Shown here one piece after another: positions 1 to 12,939 of a stretch of DNA of 64,000 bases; the stretch's first letter is position 1, and the number at the start of each line of letters is the position of its first letter. Position numbers and translations under genes: made by a program. This stretch comes from Balanoglossus misakiensis. Lineage: Eukaryota; Hemichordata. Where the stretch lies: the NCBI GenBank assembly GCA_040954595.2, contig CM082586.2:3472001-3536000 (forward strand), written 5' to 3'. Under the pieces are notes generated by a model. It had not been told where the DNA came from. It worked only from the letters and a program-made list of their open reading frames with translations, and did not search any database.

Positions 1-33
1 TCCAGAGGTCTCACCACAAGCTAGATTAATAAA

Positions 34-34
<1 letters not shown>

Positions 35-66
<32 letters not shown>
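35..66. repeat. (TCA)n trinucleotide microsatellite
   Basis: A run of TCA units of about 32 bp, ending where the pattern breaks to TCG. It lies at the window edge with no associated gene. Confidence 0.9.
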
Positions 67-3000
67 GTCATTATCACCACCAATGCCCACTATAAAAGTC
101 ACATGTAGCTTTCACTGGATCAGAAAATGAAACATTCTTCAAACATGAGCTTGTGGGTTTCAAATAATCATTCATGCTCTAACACAGAACTACACGAATG
201 ACGTTTTCCCGTTCCACACTGTGCCTGGTGTCGACACCATCAGAAAAGAAGATTACTTCAAATCACTTTGACAGGGCATTGCCTCCCGTTCTTTTCAGGC
301 TGCTTCTATATCCATGGCAACAATACTTTCCCCTTGGCATTTTCATCTACGCTGAGAATAACAAGCTGTCGAGTGGCTTGGGGGTAGCAATCCTGCTAGG
401 CTGTGTTTGTCTGTTTTTATGTGTACAATCACCACACAATATTTTGATAATCGAAACAAACTCGTACAAATGTTTTTCATCGATAGTGATGCAGTGAAAT
501 ACGAGGACATGAAAATTAAACATCAGGTAACAGTTGCCTCTTTTGAAATCTTGAAAATTTCCTGTCAGGAAAATTTCCCATTTTACAGTATTTCCAGTAG
601 CTGTAACTACAGCCGCTCATGGTTGAGTGTCTTACAATGACGCAGTTAATCATCAGCCAATTCACTGAGTCAAATAATACAACTTTCATATAAAACTTCA
701 TATACATCCCGATTACACATGCGGAAACTAATAAACCAACATGATATTAATGCTGTAAACTTACTGGAGTGTTTCGAGCACATTTAATATTACGACCATC
801 TGGCGTCTGGCAATAAACAGTCTATAAATCATGGTCTGCATCAAAGGCAGTCATTTCCTTTTGAATACATCAAAACTTTACATTTTGATGGAAAGACAAA
901 AAGTTCAACCTTTTTTTAAATGAACTTTTTGACATTTTTGTGAGACAATGATCTCATTATTAATCAGTCACTTATAATTATTTTTGAAGTGATTAAAACT
1001 GTTGGTCTCTGAGGACCGATGTAAAACAAGGCTTTCACAAATCACTGGGTAGGCATTCATTTGTACGTAATTGCCTTCAAAGCTCACTACACAGAAAAAA
1101 CGACGACCTCTCCTGAAGGCAAAGCTGCGGTCTTATATCTCATGCGGAACTCATACCATTTCAATCCCGAAGTCTGAGCAATATTTATTGCAATACATCT
1201 GATTTGATAGTCTTGCCCTTTGGTATAGGGCTGGCAGGGTTTTATTTTTACTGTGTTTTGCTGTGGTAGGGATTACTGAATTCCGGGCCATTTGATCTTT
1301 GCGTCTTACTTGGCCGAACTGTAATCACCACTGTTTTTTAATACTCAACAAGATGTGGTGTGGCAAGTGCAGTTCTTTTTAATTCCGCAAGCCTGTTTAG
1401 AAGGACTTAAATACTGAAACTGGCAGGCCTTTAACCTCATATGGTTTGAACCTAAAAGTTCATACTACAATCTGTTTCTGTGAAGATCATTATTGCTTAT
1501 GTCAAATGTAAATAAACGTTACCCTCAATTTGATCTCACGTGGAACACCGATATCGGATTCTAAACCATGATGCATTCTTCAGTTGGTCTGTCTCTGTCA
1601 GATATACCCGCAAACTATTCCAGTTATGTAAATCGATATATATTTAAGTATTATCTCTCTCGGATGTTATCAAATACATGTAATACTTAACCAAACAAGT
1701 GATCACACATAACATATATGTTAATAAAACCGGATATCTCCTTACATGAACAAGAGTTATTTATTTAGGTATGCGATTAAAAAGAAATTAAGTTTCCAAC
1801 TGTGAGAAGTTTGTTTTCAGTCGGGTGGCCGTGGTGTCACTGACTCATTAGTGACAGTTTAGACCCAGGTGTACGATTTTCGTGCTGGCGGCAATATGCA
1901 AATTTCAAACATGTCGAGTAAACAGTGTAAAATTTCACACAGTTCAAATTGACCTACAACTGAGTAGTCAGACTCAAATTTTACTCAAATACATGTACAT
2001 GATATTGGAAAATGCTCACAGAAAAGTTGGTGGACTGGACATTTTTTCTTTGATTTTAGAGAAATCACTCAATTTATGGTGGGTGCATGAAAATGACTTC
2101 TGGCTAACTGACCTCCCATGAGAGAATAAGTATGACAAAATCAACATTGCCTCCCTTCCCCTTAAACCATCTGACATCAAATCACTCACATCAAACCGAA
2201 TTAAAATTGAAACTATCTGAAATAACAAATGACATAAAAATCTCAAATGTAATAACTGCCACAGAAATGGAATAACAGATCTTAACACCAAGTAACCTTA
2301 CAGCTTTCAGATCTCATGCATCACATGTCTCTAATCGCAAGAAAATCAATTCGGCAAAGTTGACCTCAGCCGTGGCAAAGCAACTTAATCAGCAGAAACA
2401 AACCAAAGACAGCAAGTAATCTCCACTAAAAAGTCGTTTTTACAGTTGCCTGATTTCACGTTTACCTAAAGCCGCGCGTCATCTGCTTTCCCATCGTAAA
2501 ATTTTACGCCCGGAAAGATTTGGTCATAGCTTGTTGAAGCCTCTTCCTATACTTTCTAACAATTTCACAATAGCTATGTATATCACTGGTATTCTCTGTA
2601 AGCGCTGTGTTCTGCTGTCATTCGAGATGACAAAATTTTAAGAGAGCGATCGACAAGAGTCGTAAACCTTCCTGCTATGTTCTTCATCACTTTTGTCCCA
2701 ATAACACAGATATTAACATAACACCACTTCATCTTTTTTTTATCAAAGCTGAAATGAAGAGATAATCTTTTCTCTTCTGAGCAAATTATTCGTCAGGAAT
2801 GATTGATGATCAGCCAGGTGCTAATAAAGCTGTCATGTGCAAAAATTGGACACATTTCTGGTGGCAAATTTATGAAATGGTGTATTATTGATAAATTTAA
2901 TGACTTAAGTTGTCAAAGGCAATGATTGATGGCTGTGCATGATGCAGGGTAAATGAAATCTCAGTGATGTTACCAGTACATACTTCTAACACATACATGT

Positions 3001-3141
3001 AAGAGTGTCGGAGAAAATCAACGATATCATGTTATATGTTTAAAACATCAGCACCATCCCGGACACTTCATCAAATTCAAATGTTTTGTTTGCAAGTTAA
3101 ATATCTCGTACACTCACAAATCAGTCAAGCTTGAATGACCT

Positions 3142-3155
3142 GTAACCATGGTAAC
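3142..3155. promoter_or_regulatory. RFX-type X-box palindrome
   Basis: GTAACCATGGTAAC is a perfect 14-bp palindrome and fits the RFX X-box consensus GTNRCC-N(0-3)-RGYAAC. It lies far from any gene I can see. Binding is inferred from the motif alone. Confidence 0.3.
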
Positions 3156-6100
3156 AATCAGATCAAACTTCAAAAACTGACGAAATTCCAAATTCCTTCT
3201 GGCAATGTAGTTTCTGAAGTTGAAAACTATACTATTAACAATCCCTGTGATGAGCTACAGCATTTATTTCACAGTGATGTAGATCGCGGCCAGTGGCTGT
3301 TAAAAACGTCTATCTAACTTAAACCACGTTCTAACAATTCACCAGGTTCCATGAATATTCATCGCTGAAAATCAGCCGCTGTTATCAAATGTTATACTTT
3401 AATACGCATTAATACACCCTGCATACACAAATGCTAATATGCCTGGTATCGTACGTTAGAAGGCCATTGAATTGTAACATAAAAACTACTGCGTATGGTG
3501 CATACTCTGAAACAAGAAACTAGTACAAGCCCTGGCACGTTGAAGAATCAAATTCCCCTGAATAATGTCTCTGAGAAGTAATGTACTTATGTGCTGTTAT
3601 TAGATTTAACATTTTTTTCATTTTGATTGATATCTGAGTTGAAGGGTTTCTTCTCCGTGTTCTGATATATAACGCACTTCAGTTTGTCACTAGGTTTGAT
3701 ATGCCCAATGAAATTGAGCCAGTACATGTTTTCTTTGTCATCAATGAGCAGATCTATGGATACTGTTCAGGCTATATATACAACCAGACAAGTTCTACTC
3801 TCCAAGGCACTGACATTGAAAGCACAAACAAAATGTACATTTCTCCAATTCTGTATTTGTCTGGATGTGGAGGTCACATGACCACAGTCCAATCCTGCCC
3901 TGGTTCCATTACCAAGACTACCATGGAGTAGCTAGTGTACGTGACTTGGTATACAACTCTGGCTGGGGTGATATACACAAAAGTTCATTTGACACATTAA
4001 GTGTTTTGTTGAAATCATATGCATTAGTCATACAGCACGCATGGATATGACACTGAACCTTTTACAAAGTAATGGCGCGCTTTAACTGTGTATCACTCAT
4101 CTATATAACGGGTAGATTCCATTTTACCGCCTGCACGCATAATGCGGCTGTCTGTATTCCGAAGGAAGGGTTATTCCGTTTAATTGGTGAGAAAGTTTCT
4201 GAGATAACATCAGATTTAATTTGCGAATGGAATTCTCATGTTAAAGCCGGGATCAGCAGAGAGAGAGAGTGATATGGCTGCAGAAGTAATGGCATTAGAG
4301 TTGGTAGTCATGGCAACAGAAGTGATGCTGTCACTACATGATCACGTTCATGTGGTTGTTGGGCGTGGTCGGGTGTTTCTCTCTTCATTCCGGATGCAGG
4401 ATTGTCTAAAGCACAGAAGATCACAGTCTGGCCAGTTTGGATTCAGACATAAATTAAACAACAATAAACGTCGGTTGCAATTTGCTAATACGATTCATTT
4501 CAAGGTTTGTTTCATGCCAATAGCGTTCACAGTCGGTAGAAACCTCTGCCCTCTGAGAATAGCGTTGTGAGTGAAGGAAACTGCCTATCTTTAAGGGGGT
4601 CGTTCGTCTGCATTTATATGTGATGGATTATAAAAATACATATCATAAATAGACGCAATACTTTATTTAATGTCGTTTGAAGCATAAAATGGATGGTTTG
4701 GAAAGAAGCACAGCACGACTGCAAGTATACAATGATTAGGCCGTAATCGTTGAAGACATAAAAACAATCCTTTGCTGCTCAAGAAAAGCCTCGATCATTA
4801 ATAAAAAATTACAAGACTATTCCTCCGGAAAAATATATCATACTTTTACACGATATCATTTAATATAAATAAGGTGGTCGGATCCAAAACCATAAGATGA
4901 TCAGATCTGTTTGAACCATGGTTAACCAGAGCCCACACTCAGCATAGTGGTTTAAACCACACAGGGAAGTTACATCTACACGCAATCTGTGATTTTTCAC
5001 ACACAAAATAAAGGTCTAGAATTTTCTCCACTTTCACAGACCCTGAACACAGCGTAACGTGCATCAGTTGGCAAAGCAGCAACCTAGGTCCCAGGTGCAT
5101 GGTTACGAGACAGACACAGAAATGTGGTTAATTTAGTACTTCATCAGACATTTCACGCAAAAACTACATCATGTACAAAGTGACCCGATTTTCGATTTCT
5201 TGGCATTTGGGAGCAAATCACATTTGGTAAGAAATGCGTCTCGGTTCTATTCCCAGAAGTCAGTGTTGTCAGATTTTACAACCTCATAAACTGGGTCGTC
5301 CAATATACAGACATTTACCATGGGACCATAGATAAAACTGGATCTGACATGTTTACTTTTTATACAGCACCTTCTTTCAAATTTTATATCTGCGCTCTTA
5401 ATGTGCAAGTGTATTTCATCTGCTTTGGGTGAGTTTAATCACATTTTCCTCTGTAGTCTAGATGCATGACGGTGTTTGAAAGAAGTATTCCTTTATCTGG
5501 AAATACTATTGATATCTATAATTGGTTTGTTTCTCTGAAAATATATTATTCTTGTCCCATATATGAAAGCCTACCCCCTCTGATTTTTCTTGTGTACCTC
5601 AACGACCTCCCTGCCACTGCTTAAACACTCAAATTAATTGATATACAATAACTGTTAAATGTAAACCCATCCCGCTAAATTGAGAAAAATGTGTATTTCT
5701 GTAAAAGCACTTCAAACTACGTAACCTTTGCTCGTCATCAACTCACCTGCTGGGACAAGTATTCAAGAGATGTCTGAACTTTTAGCAGTTACGCATTTCT
5801 TCATATATGGGGAAGACGTCTTCAAGTCGTTTGAGTAGTCATGTGTTTTGCTTATACATACAAGCGAAATGCCATGCATGTATAATGCAATGTTTCAGAA
5901 TGGACGAGCCACTGACCTCAATTTATGGTCTTTCACTTTCTCCGACGAGGAAAAACTGTGTTTTTCGCAAATTATAGCCTGAGGCAATCACGAAGTGTAA
6001 AAACAGCTTGCGACCTTGCATGCGGTTATTTAATATAAATCACTGATTTTAATGCATCTTTAGGAAAGTAAAAGCTTGTGCTTAAAGGGATCTGCATGTA

Positions 6101-6838
6101 ATACTCAAGTCTATCTACACTTTGAATTTTATATCATCAGTTTGTGTCAGCTGCCGTATGTTTTTACAGTGGTGTAGAATTCCCAACTTCGCTGATTCAA
6201 AAGTTTCAGTTAGCTATCATCCTACTTTCCTATGTCCTATTCCCATTCAGACAAACATCCAAGACTTGATTTTCTTGTAAATTCAGAAAACTGAAGTAAA
6301 AGAATTCCGACTCAAAATTTTGCACTTAGAATCTGTACACCTTTGGCTTAAATTGTGTAGAATTTATATCATTCAGTTGTGCAAAATTTTATCGGTCCTA
6401 TGACGTTCTGCAAAAACAATTCCTGCTGTCTAGAATCACGCATATGTCATTTCCACATTCTGTGTACACCTACACATACTTGCAGCAAACTTCATGCTCA
6501 TAAGTGATATACTTTAAAAAAATACTCAAAGTAATTAGAATCTGCGAATGTACATTCACACCCACCCACAAAACCCATTTTCCATATAAACGAAATATGC
6601 GTGACATTTATTTTTACTGTTTGCAAATGTTCTACAAAACATGTATTCCTAAGAAGTGCATTCACACAGCCTGAAGACACTTCAAAGTAGAATATTTGAC
6701 TGGAGTGTATTTTCCCTGCGTCATCAGAACGGAACTATCCTTTTCTAAGAGTTATGACAACCTTGATGTATTCCATTACTTTGAAAATTAAAAGCCGATA
6801 AAACCACTAATGCAGATAATCCACATATTAAGGTCCCT

Positions 6839-6970
6839 ATGCAAATTACCGGTATATGCTAACATACTAGCCAATCAGCACGTCTTAATTTTTATGCAAA
6901 TTAATGCTGATGCAATGGCAAATCAGCATGGCATTACCTTCCATGCAAATTACCTGATGGACCAATCAGC
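6839..6970. promoter_or_regulatory. Three diverged octamer + CCAAT repeats
   Basis: The octamer ATGCAAAT occurs at 6839-6846, 6894-6901 and 6943-6950. Each copy is followed by CCAATCAGC or a one-base variant (CAAATCAGC), at 6871-6879, 6919-6927 and 6962-6970. The units are about 50 bp long and diverged between the boxes, as in an old tandem duplication. Octamer and CCAAT boxes are the classic pair for POU and NF-Y factors, for example at histone H2B promoters, but no histone, snRNA or other gene is visible next to them. Confidence 0.4.
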
Positions 6971-9900
6971 AAGGCTGATTGACCTCAGACCTTCAGTTGT
7001 ATCGTAATGAGAGGAAATCGTTAGGTTTTATGATGAATGGCTTGAAGCGATGAACAGTATAATAATCCAAGATTGATGTTGAGAGTGGAGTGATTTTGTT
7101 TTCGTTCCCAAGAGATGTTTATCTGAAGTTTTTATCAGGAGTTCAGATAGCGAAAGCGCTCTGTCACTACAAATGATCAGAAACGGACAGTAATATATTG
7201 TTATTCCTCACTGCACTCACACTAATACCCTTTTTATGTAAAAATGATGCAAAACAAATCATATTTCTCCTTTTATAAGTTAACCACTTGACATCGGGAG
7301 AAGATTGGGGAAATTGGTCCAAAAGTACACTATCCTCAGGAATTTATATTGGCAATTATCTGTCAAGGGACAAATATTTTTTGTGGCATAGGTGGGCTAG
7401 CACAATTCTTATTCACCCACCTTCCTCCCCTTATATGGGACCATGAAAGGGTCTTACGGAAGAAAATTATGGGGTTATTATTGACATTATTAAAATATAC
7501 AGAATACTGTTGATCTCCACTAGGACTGAGAAACTATGTGAGATGTACACAAAGTCAGTATGACATCCGTGAGGTGTATCACCAGCAAATACCCTTTTGA
7601 TCAGCAACCAACCAACCAACACACGCAGACAGACATCTTGTCTGGTTGGACATTTAATCGTACAATCAAAGCATATAACTTTTTATGCATTCTCTTAAAG
7701 ACAACTTTATCAAATTGTTGCCATTTCGGAGGTCTGCAATCATGATCAAATTTATTACAAAGTGCGCGGGAAGAATCATGATAGAGATCTCCACCGTAAA
7801 ATTCTCCTTGCAGGTACCCTATCTCATGTTCTGTTCGAAGCAGCACTAGATTCTTTTGAGAATTCAGAAATAAAATAGGTGTTCAAATTTTAGTCTGGAC
7901 AAACCTATCAATGTCTGGAATCCAAGAGGAAACCACCCTGTTCAGGAATAAATCTTTAGAATGTCAATTAAACCCAGAAATCAAATTTTCAGTTTGTTCA
8001 TAATTTTTACACAACTGCCTGAATAACCTTGGAGATTTCTGTATGGAATTTATCCACACTCCCCTGCTTGTTGTAACGATTTTATCTTCCAGCTATCTTT
8101 TTAATCCAACTATTTTAAGTCTGCAAATACTGAAATATTTACACAGTAATTACAGGCGAGTGGCTGAATTTTCACAGCCTCGCCAACGTTTACACAATAA
8201 TCATGAAAAGTGGTCGACTGTTTAAATCTTGCTGACTCCCTCCGGCATAAGAAAACACACACACTGTACAAGGCTGACAGTGTATATATGTTTTCGTCCT
8301 TCATAAAAGAATTTTATCATTTAAAAGGCCTTTCCGACAGATCTCGCAATCCCATCCTTTTGCAAGAGGGTTCCTTTTAGTTCAAGTTCTGGTGAAATAA
8401 TTGGTCTACTGCTGGCTACTGAAATCACTCTTGCCAACACACATAATTTACTCTGGTTTCAACTTACGTCATTTATAATTCAGTCTGGATCACCTGTCAT
8501 TTTATGAGGAAAAAAAATAAATCCAGATTAATAGTTGAAAGGCAGACTCATAAAACAACTCCAGTGAGGTCAACTCGGGTCACCGACGATTTGAAATTCT
8601 GACATGCAGAAGCCTTCCCTTGTCTGAAGTTTCTCTCTGAACTTTTCAGAAGCAATTTTCACGATAAGTGCAGGAACTTCCTTGGTTGATTTCAAATAGC
8701 AGACCCCTGGAGGTGACTGATGTCACCGTTGCCATGGTAATTGATGAAAGCCATAAGAACAATAAATAGGCATCTTAGAAGTAATCCCACAGTCGGTAAT
8801 AAGTTTATGAAACAAGTAAATACAGCGAAATGGGTTGGGAGTAAAAACAGCATGTTTACCGAAGAAATTCTGGCTTCATGTTCGTTTTCCCAAGTTTGAT
8901 GGATTCGAGTTGTAATCGAAGATCTAATTAACTGAAAAACAAATGATTTTTTCGAGGGTTAAATGAGGTGACAGACAATGACCTAGTCGATAAAATTCAA
9001 GCAAGAAAACTCACAGAAGGTTCCTGAGTTTTATGTTACGCTGTGACCAAATATTAAACTAAGCTCGTATTCACCTCTTAACATTTTCTACATTTTTCAA
9101 AATGAGCACAGACTGAACTTCTCTACGGGGGAATCAAGAATTAATATTTGCTCATAAACCTTGCGATTATGAAAAATACTTTGGTCATAAAGGTTTCCAA
9201 ACAGAGCTGGAACATTTTTTTGCAAATTTATCTCATACACAAATCTTTAACATCAATTCTAAAAGGAGCACGCAAATTTGCTGATCACGAATCCGATAAT
9301 ATCAAATGTTTATACAGAGTTTTCATTTCATGACACGAGGCAATCTGTGCTCCATTTGGCAAAATAGGTTGAAAACTTGTTTTTCACGTGCTCCATTCAC
9401 TACAAATTTTTGGCAATATTTCAAAGATATTTGTTGTGTGTATCAACACCAGTTTCTTGTTCAACTCCCCATGGCATGATAAAATCCCCACAACTCTGTC
9501 CGCCATTATTATCACTGAAGATGAATGAATGAATTCAAGTCCAGGTGTGTTTCAATTTTCAACACATAATAACACTGCTGATTGCCCACATACAGAGTGT
9601 GATACTTGCCAAAACACCACACATCTCATCACGCTTCGGGAGTCAAACATGAAACTGCAACTGATGCACAGAACAAACAAAAAAACTGTAAAAACAGCCC
9701 AAAGTTACAACTTTTGGAGATTCAGTTGCCGTGAAGATCACGACAACCGATACATTTTTGTGTGAATGTTTACGCAAGTCCAACTATAAATAGAACTGTT
9801 TTCTCGGCTAGTTCTGTCATCTGTCACACCTAAGGGGGTCGTACTGTGACATTCAGCGTGCCTGCACCCAAGGGAAAAGTCAGACATCATTAAGGGCACT

Positions 9901-10920
9901 CTCGGGAATGAAATCAAACTATAATACCGTCAAGCCACGTAAAAGATTACACAAGTTTTTTTTAACTGATATGGATTGGAGAAGACAGCCCACAGAGTTT
10001 ATGGAGATGATATGAATATTTTTGAAAGGAAATAGTGACTTTCTTTCCCTCTAGGAAACTTGGATCCAAAACGTACAGGGATAAGCACTAAATACTGTGT
10101 GGGAGGATGTGAGATTATAAACGTCATCAGGAGAGACTTTTTGAAGATGTCCCCCCGATTTCCCTTACATGGATTTAGACCTGCGAAAGTTAGAGATCCA
10201 GTAACTCCGATGACAACACAGACACTACAATGATAGATACGTTGATTCGACATCTATTCACACCCTTATGTCTGAATAAAGCAATCAAAACACAACTATC
10301 TCTCAAATACTGTCGGGAAGAAACCTGGATAACACCGAAGCTGACAGAATGATCCATCAATGCATACGAAGAATTCTACTTCCATTGACAAAAACAACAA
10401 ATTTGACATTCTGTAGCACCGTGGGCATTCTTTCATCTCATTTCTATGGTTACAGAGGCCAGAGGGTCAAATGGTGTCTTTTTCAAGAAAAAAAAAAACA
10501 TGAATACAGAGTCCTGAATTTCAGACAACTGCCTGATTGGAAAATTTGTCGTTACGTCAACAGCATGCCTCATTTCATGTAACATTCACTTCTGCTCACC
10601 GATCCTTGTGACGCAACTTTTTTTGGCAGCAACGACTCCTCTTTCAGACAAATGGAGAGAATACCCTCTGGGTTGAATACAGTACTTCCTTTGATGGTTA
10701 ATTATTTAAAATTGAGAAATGCAGCCCACCTACGCTTTGTTGTTTCTGCGTTCTGCTCCAGTGAAAGAAAATGATTGACTGTATGTCTTAATAGACAAAG
10801 TCGCCCACTAATTTTGCTTATTTTTCTTGCTTCTGGTGGATTATGGTTAATGTATAGTTTTGTGCCTAGTTTGACTTGCTATCAATTGTGTTGTTTGGGA
10901 CCCATACCTGCAGGTACAGA

Positions 10921-11272
10921 GTGGATGGATGGATGGATGGATGGACGGACGGACGGATGGATGGATGGATGGAGGGAAGGATGGGTGGATGGATGGATGG
11001 ACATGGGGATGGATGGATGGATGGATGGATGGATGGATGGACGGACGGACTGACGGACGGACGGACGGACGGACGGATGGATGGATGGACGGACGGACGG
11101 ATGGATGGATGGATGGATGGATGGATGGGTGGATGGATGGATGGACATGGGGATGGATGGATGGATGGATGGATGGACGGACGGACTGACGGACGGACGG
11201 ACGGATGGATGGATGGATGGACGGACGGACGGATGGATGGATGGATGGATGGATGGATGGATGGATGGATGG
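10921..11272. repeat. GGAT/GGAC minisatellite with higher-order structure
   Basis: About 350 bp of 4-bp units, mostly GGAT with blocks of GGAC. All three plus-strand frames read W-M-D-G-type repeats and the minus frames read S-I-H-P-type repeats; these are artefacts of the repeat and not genes. A rare variant block (ATGGGT followed by GGACATGGGG) starts at 10981 and again at 11125. A second rare variant, CTGACGG, occurs at 11050 and 11186. These markers show that a segment of about 136-144 bp was duplicated inside the array. Confidence 0.95.
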
Positions 11273-12711
11273 AAAAGCAGCGGAGAGACAGATAAGTGGG
11301 TGGTCAAGCCATCAGACTTACGGGTACATAGTCATAAATAGCAGGTGTTTAGGTAATGCAGGCATATATTGCGTACAAGGAATTAATAGGAAAAATAATG
11401 GAAACATGAAGGCAAATAGTCTCTTGGACTAAAAGGTTGGCAAGTACGACTTGAGATAAAATAAAAATGGGAAATAATACAAAACGAAAGAACAAAAAGC
11501 AGAAATATAGTGTGCACTGGGAAAATATCCGCGATGTGAAAAATGGACCAGACTGAGCAAAATATGGTTGAATACAGTTCTTGAGTGGTCTAGAATGCAG
11601 TATCAATGATGTTTAATCACTTCTCCATGAGCAAAATAAAAATCATGATATTCATACCTCGAATTGCCGAGATGGAAATCAGAGACCAAGTCGATGAAAA
11701 TCTTGACTCTCCAGGAAACAAGAACCAGACAATTATTCTTAACACCCCACAGCCATCAATTGGTAGAAATCAGCATCAACACAGCGCTGGAGATCAGGGG
11801 ATGCAGAGGTAAACGTCTGCACTCACAGCTATTCTTTGAATGCCGATACCGTTTTTGCGTCAGACGAAAAAATTTTGCAGCTCGCAAAACAAGATCTTGA
11901 AGCAACAGCTTCTTGTATGACAGTATGTATGTGATGCAGCCAAAAGTTTTTGCGATGAGAATCCAGAGACTGTACCATTCATCATCCGAGGGAGAGACAG
12001 GACACCAAAGTGGCGGGATCAGCCAAAGTACAGATGTTGTACAAAAACCGAAATGGTTTCAAGCGTATACTATTTATAGCGTTGATTTTTTTAAAGATAA
12101 GAATCACTTGATAGGAATCTTATTTACTTAGTGCTTTTTGGGGAATTCATACATTCATATGTTCAATGAATTTATATTCATATCAGTATAATAAAACATT
12201 TGGTAATGTTCTTACCACAGATGGCTATGCACGAGATAAAATCAGTTCGTAAAATTCTTTCCATGGCAAATTAAGCAAAGATGATTTTTATGATTATTCT
12301 CCTTTAAAAAGGGAGGCGAGTTCCATCTGTTTTTCTACTAAGACAAGCTGACTGCCTGTTGCCATGCCAACACTCAACCTCTGAGCAAAAAAACAAGGTA
12401 TATTCATACACATTTTCTTCATACAGAAGTGATATCAATATCCTTAAACTAATGTACATGGGGGGATGGCAGCCATTAAAAATATATGCAGCCATCTCCT
12501 TTATTTATACTTCAATATTTTTCCGAGATCTGTTCAGCTATTCTCTCTCTATTTTTTTTTATTTGATAACTTATTAGAAATAAACATTATGGAAATCTTA
12601 GCATATATTCAAGCGACACGCGCCCTCTGTGTTCAAAAACACATGAAACAACAAGCAGCAGTGAAAACACAAGGCATAGTTTTTTCTAACTCTAGATGGC
12701 GATTGTCATAT

Positions 12712-12766
12712 TTATTTTTGCCAAGTACACAACTTCATATGTCCCCCCTTTTCACTAAGTTTTTGT
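12712..12766 (-). other. Candidate alternative last coding exon of HS1BP3
   Basis: On the minus strand a pyrimidine-poor acceptor (TTTTTAG) at 12767 is followed by a short frame that ends in TAA at 12712-12714, and that stop overlaps an AATAAA signal. It accepts phase 2, which is what the 12927-12981 exon donates when the 50-nt exon 13247-13296 is skipped. This is a weak model resting only on splice phase and poly(A) placement. Confidence 0.2.
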
Positions 12767-12939
12767 CTAAAAATGTACATGATTTTTGTTGATTACATGA
12801 TACACAGTAATCAACTTCTTTGCCATTTTCCGCCATGTTTACTGGTGATTTCCTTTTACTCTAGTTTGATATTATAGACAGTGTACACGCCAATGCAACA
12901 ACTAAATAACGTAATGAGAAACTCACCTGCAGAAACACT

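Larger units (their letters stand above)
1..12711. other. Gene-poor DNA downstream of HS1BP3
   Basis: I found no exon chain or recognisable protein here on either strand. The open frames are short, share no family motif, and lack paired splice sites that keep a frame. The stretch contains a TCA trinucleotide run at the left end, an RFX-like palindrome near 3.1 kb, an octamer/CCAAT repeat near 6.9 kb, and the GGAT/GGAC minisatellite near 11 kb. The right end may hold untranslated 3' sequence of HS1BP3, because several AATAAA signals lie on the minus strand between 12.5 and 12.75 kb. Confidence 0.6.

Noticed and set aside
7601-7846. 81-aa minus-strand ORF near 7.7 kb
   Set aside because: Looked faintly like a transposon remnant but has no reverse transcriptase, transposase or repeat ends that I can name.
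10876-11307. Repetitive W-M-D-G (plus) and S-I-H-P (minus) open frames of about 140 aa
   Set aside because: Open in several frames on both strands only because the DNA is a 4-bp tandem repeat without stop codons.
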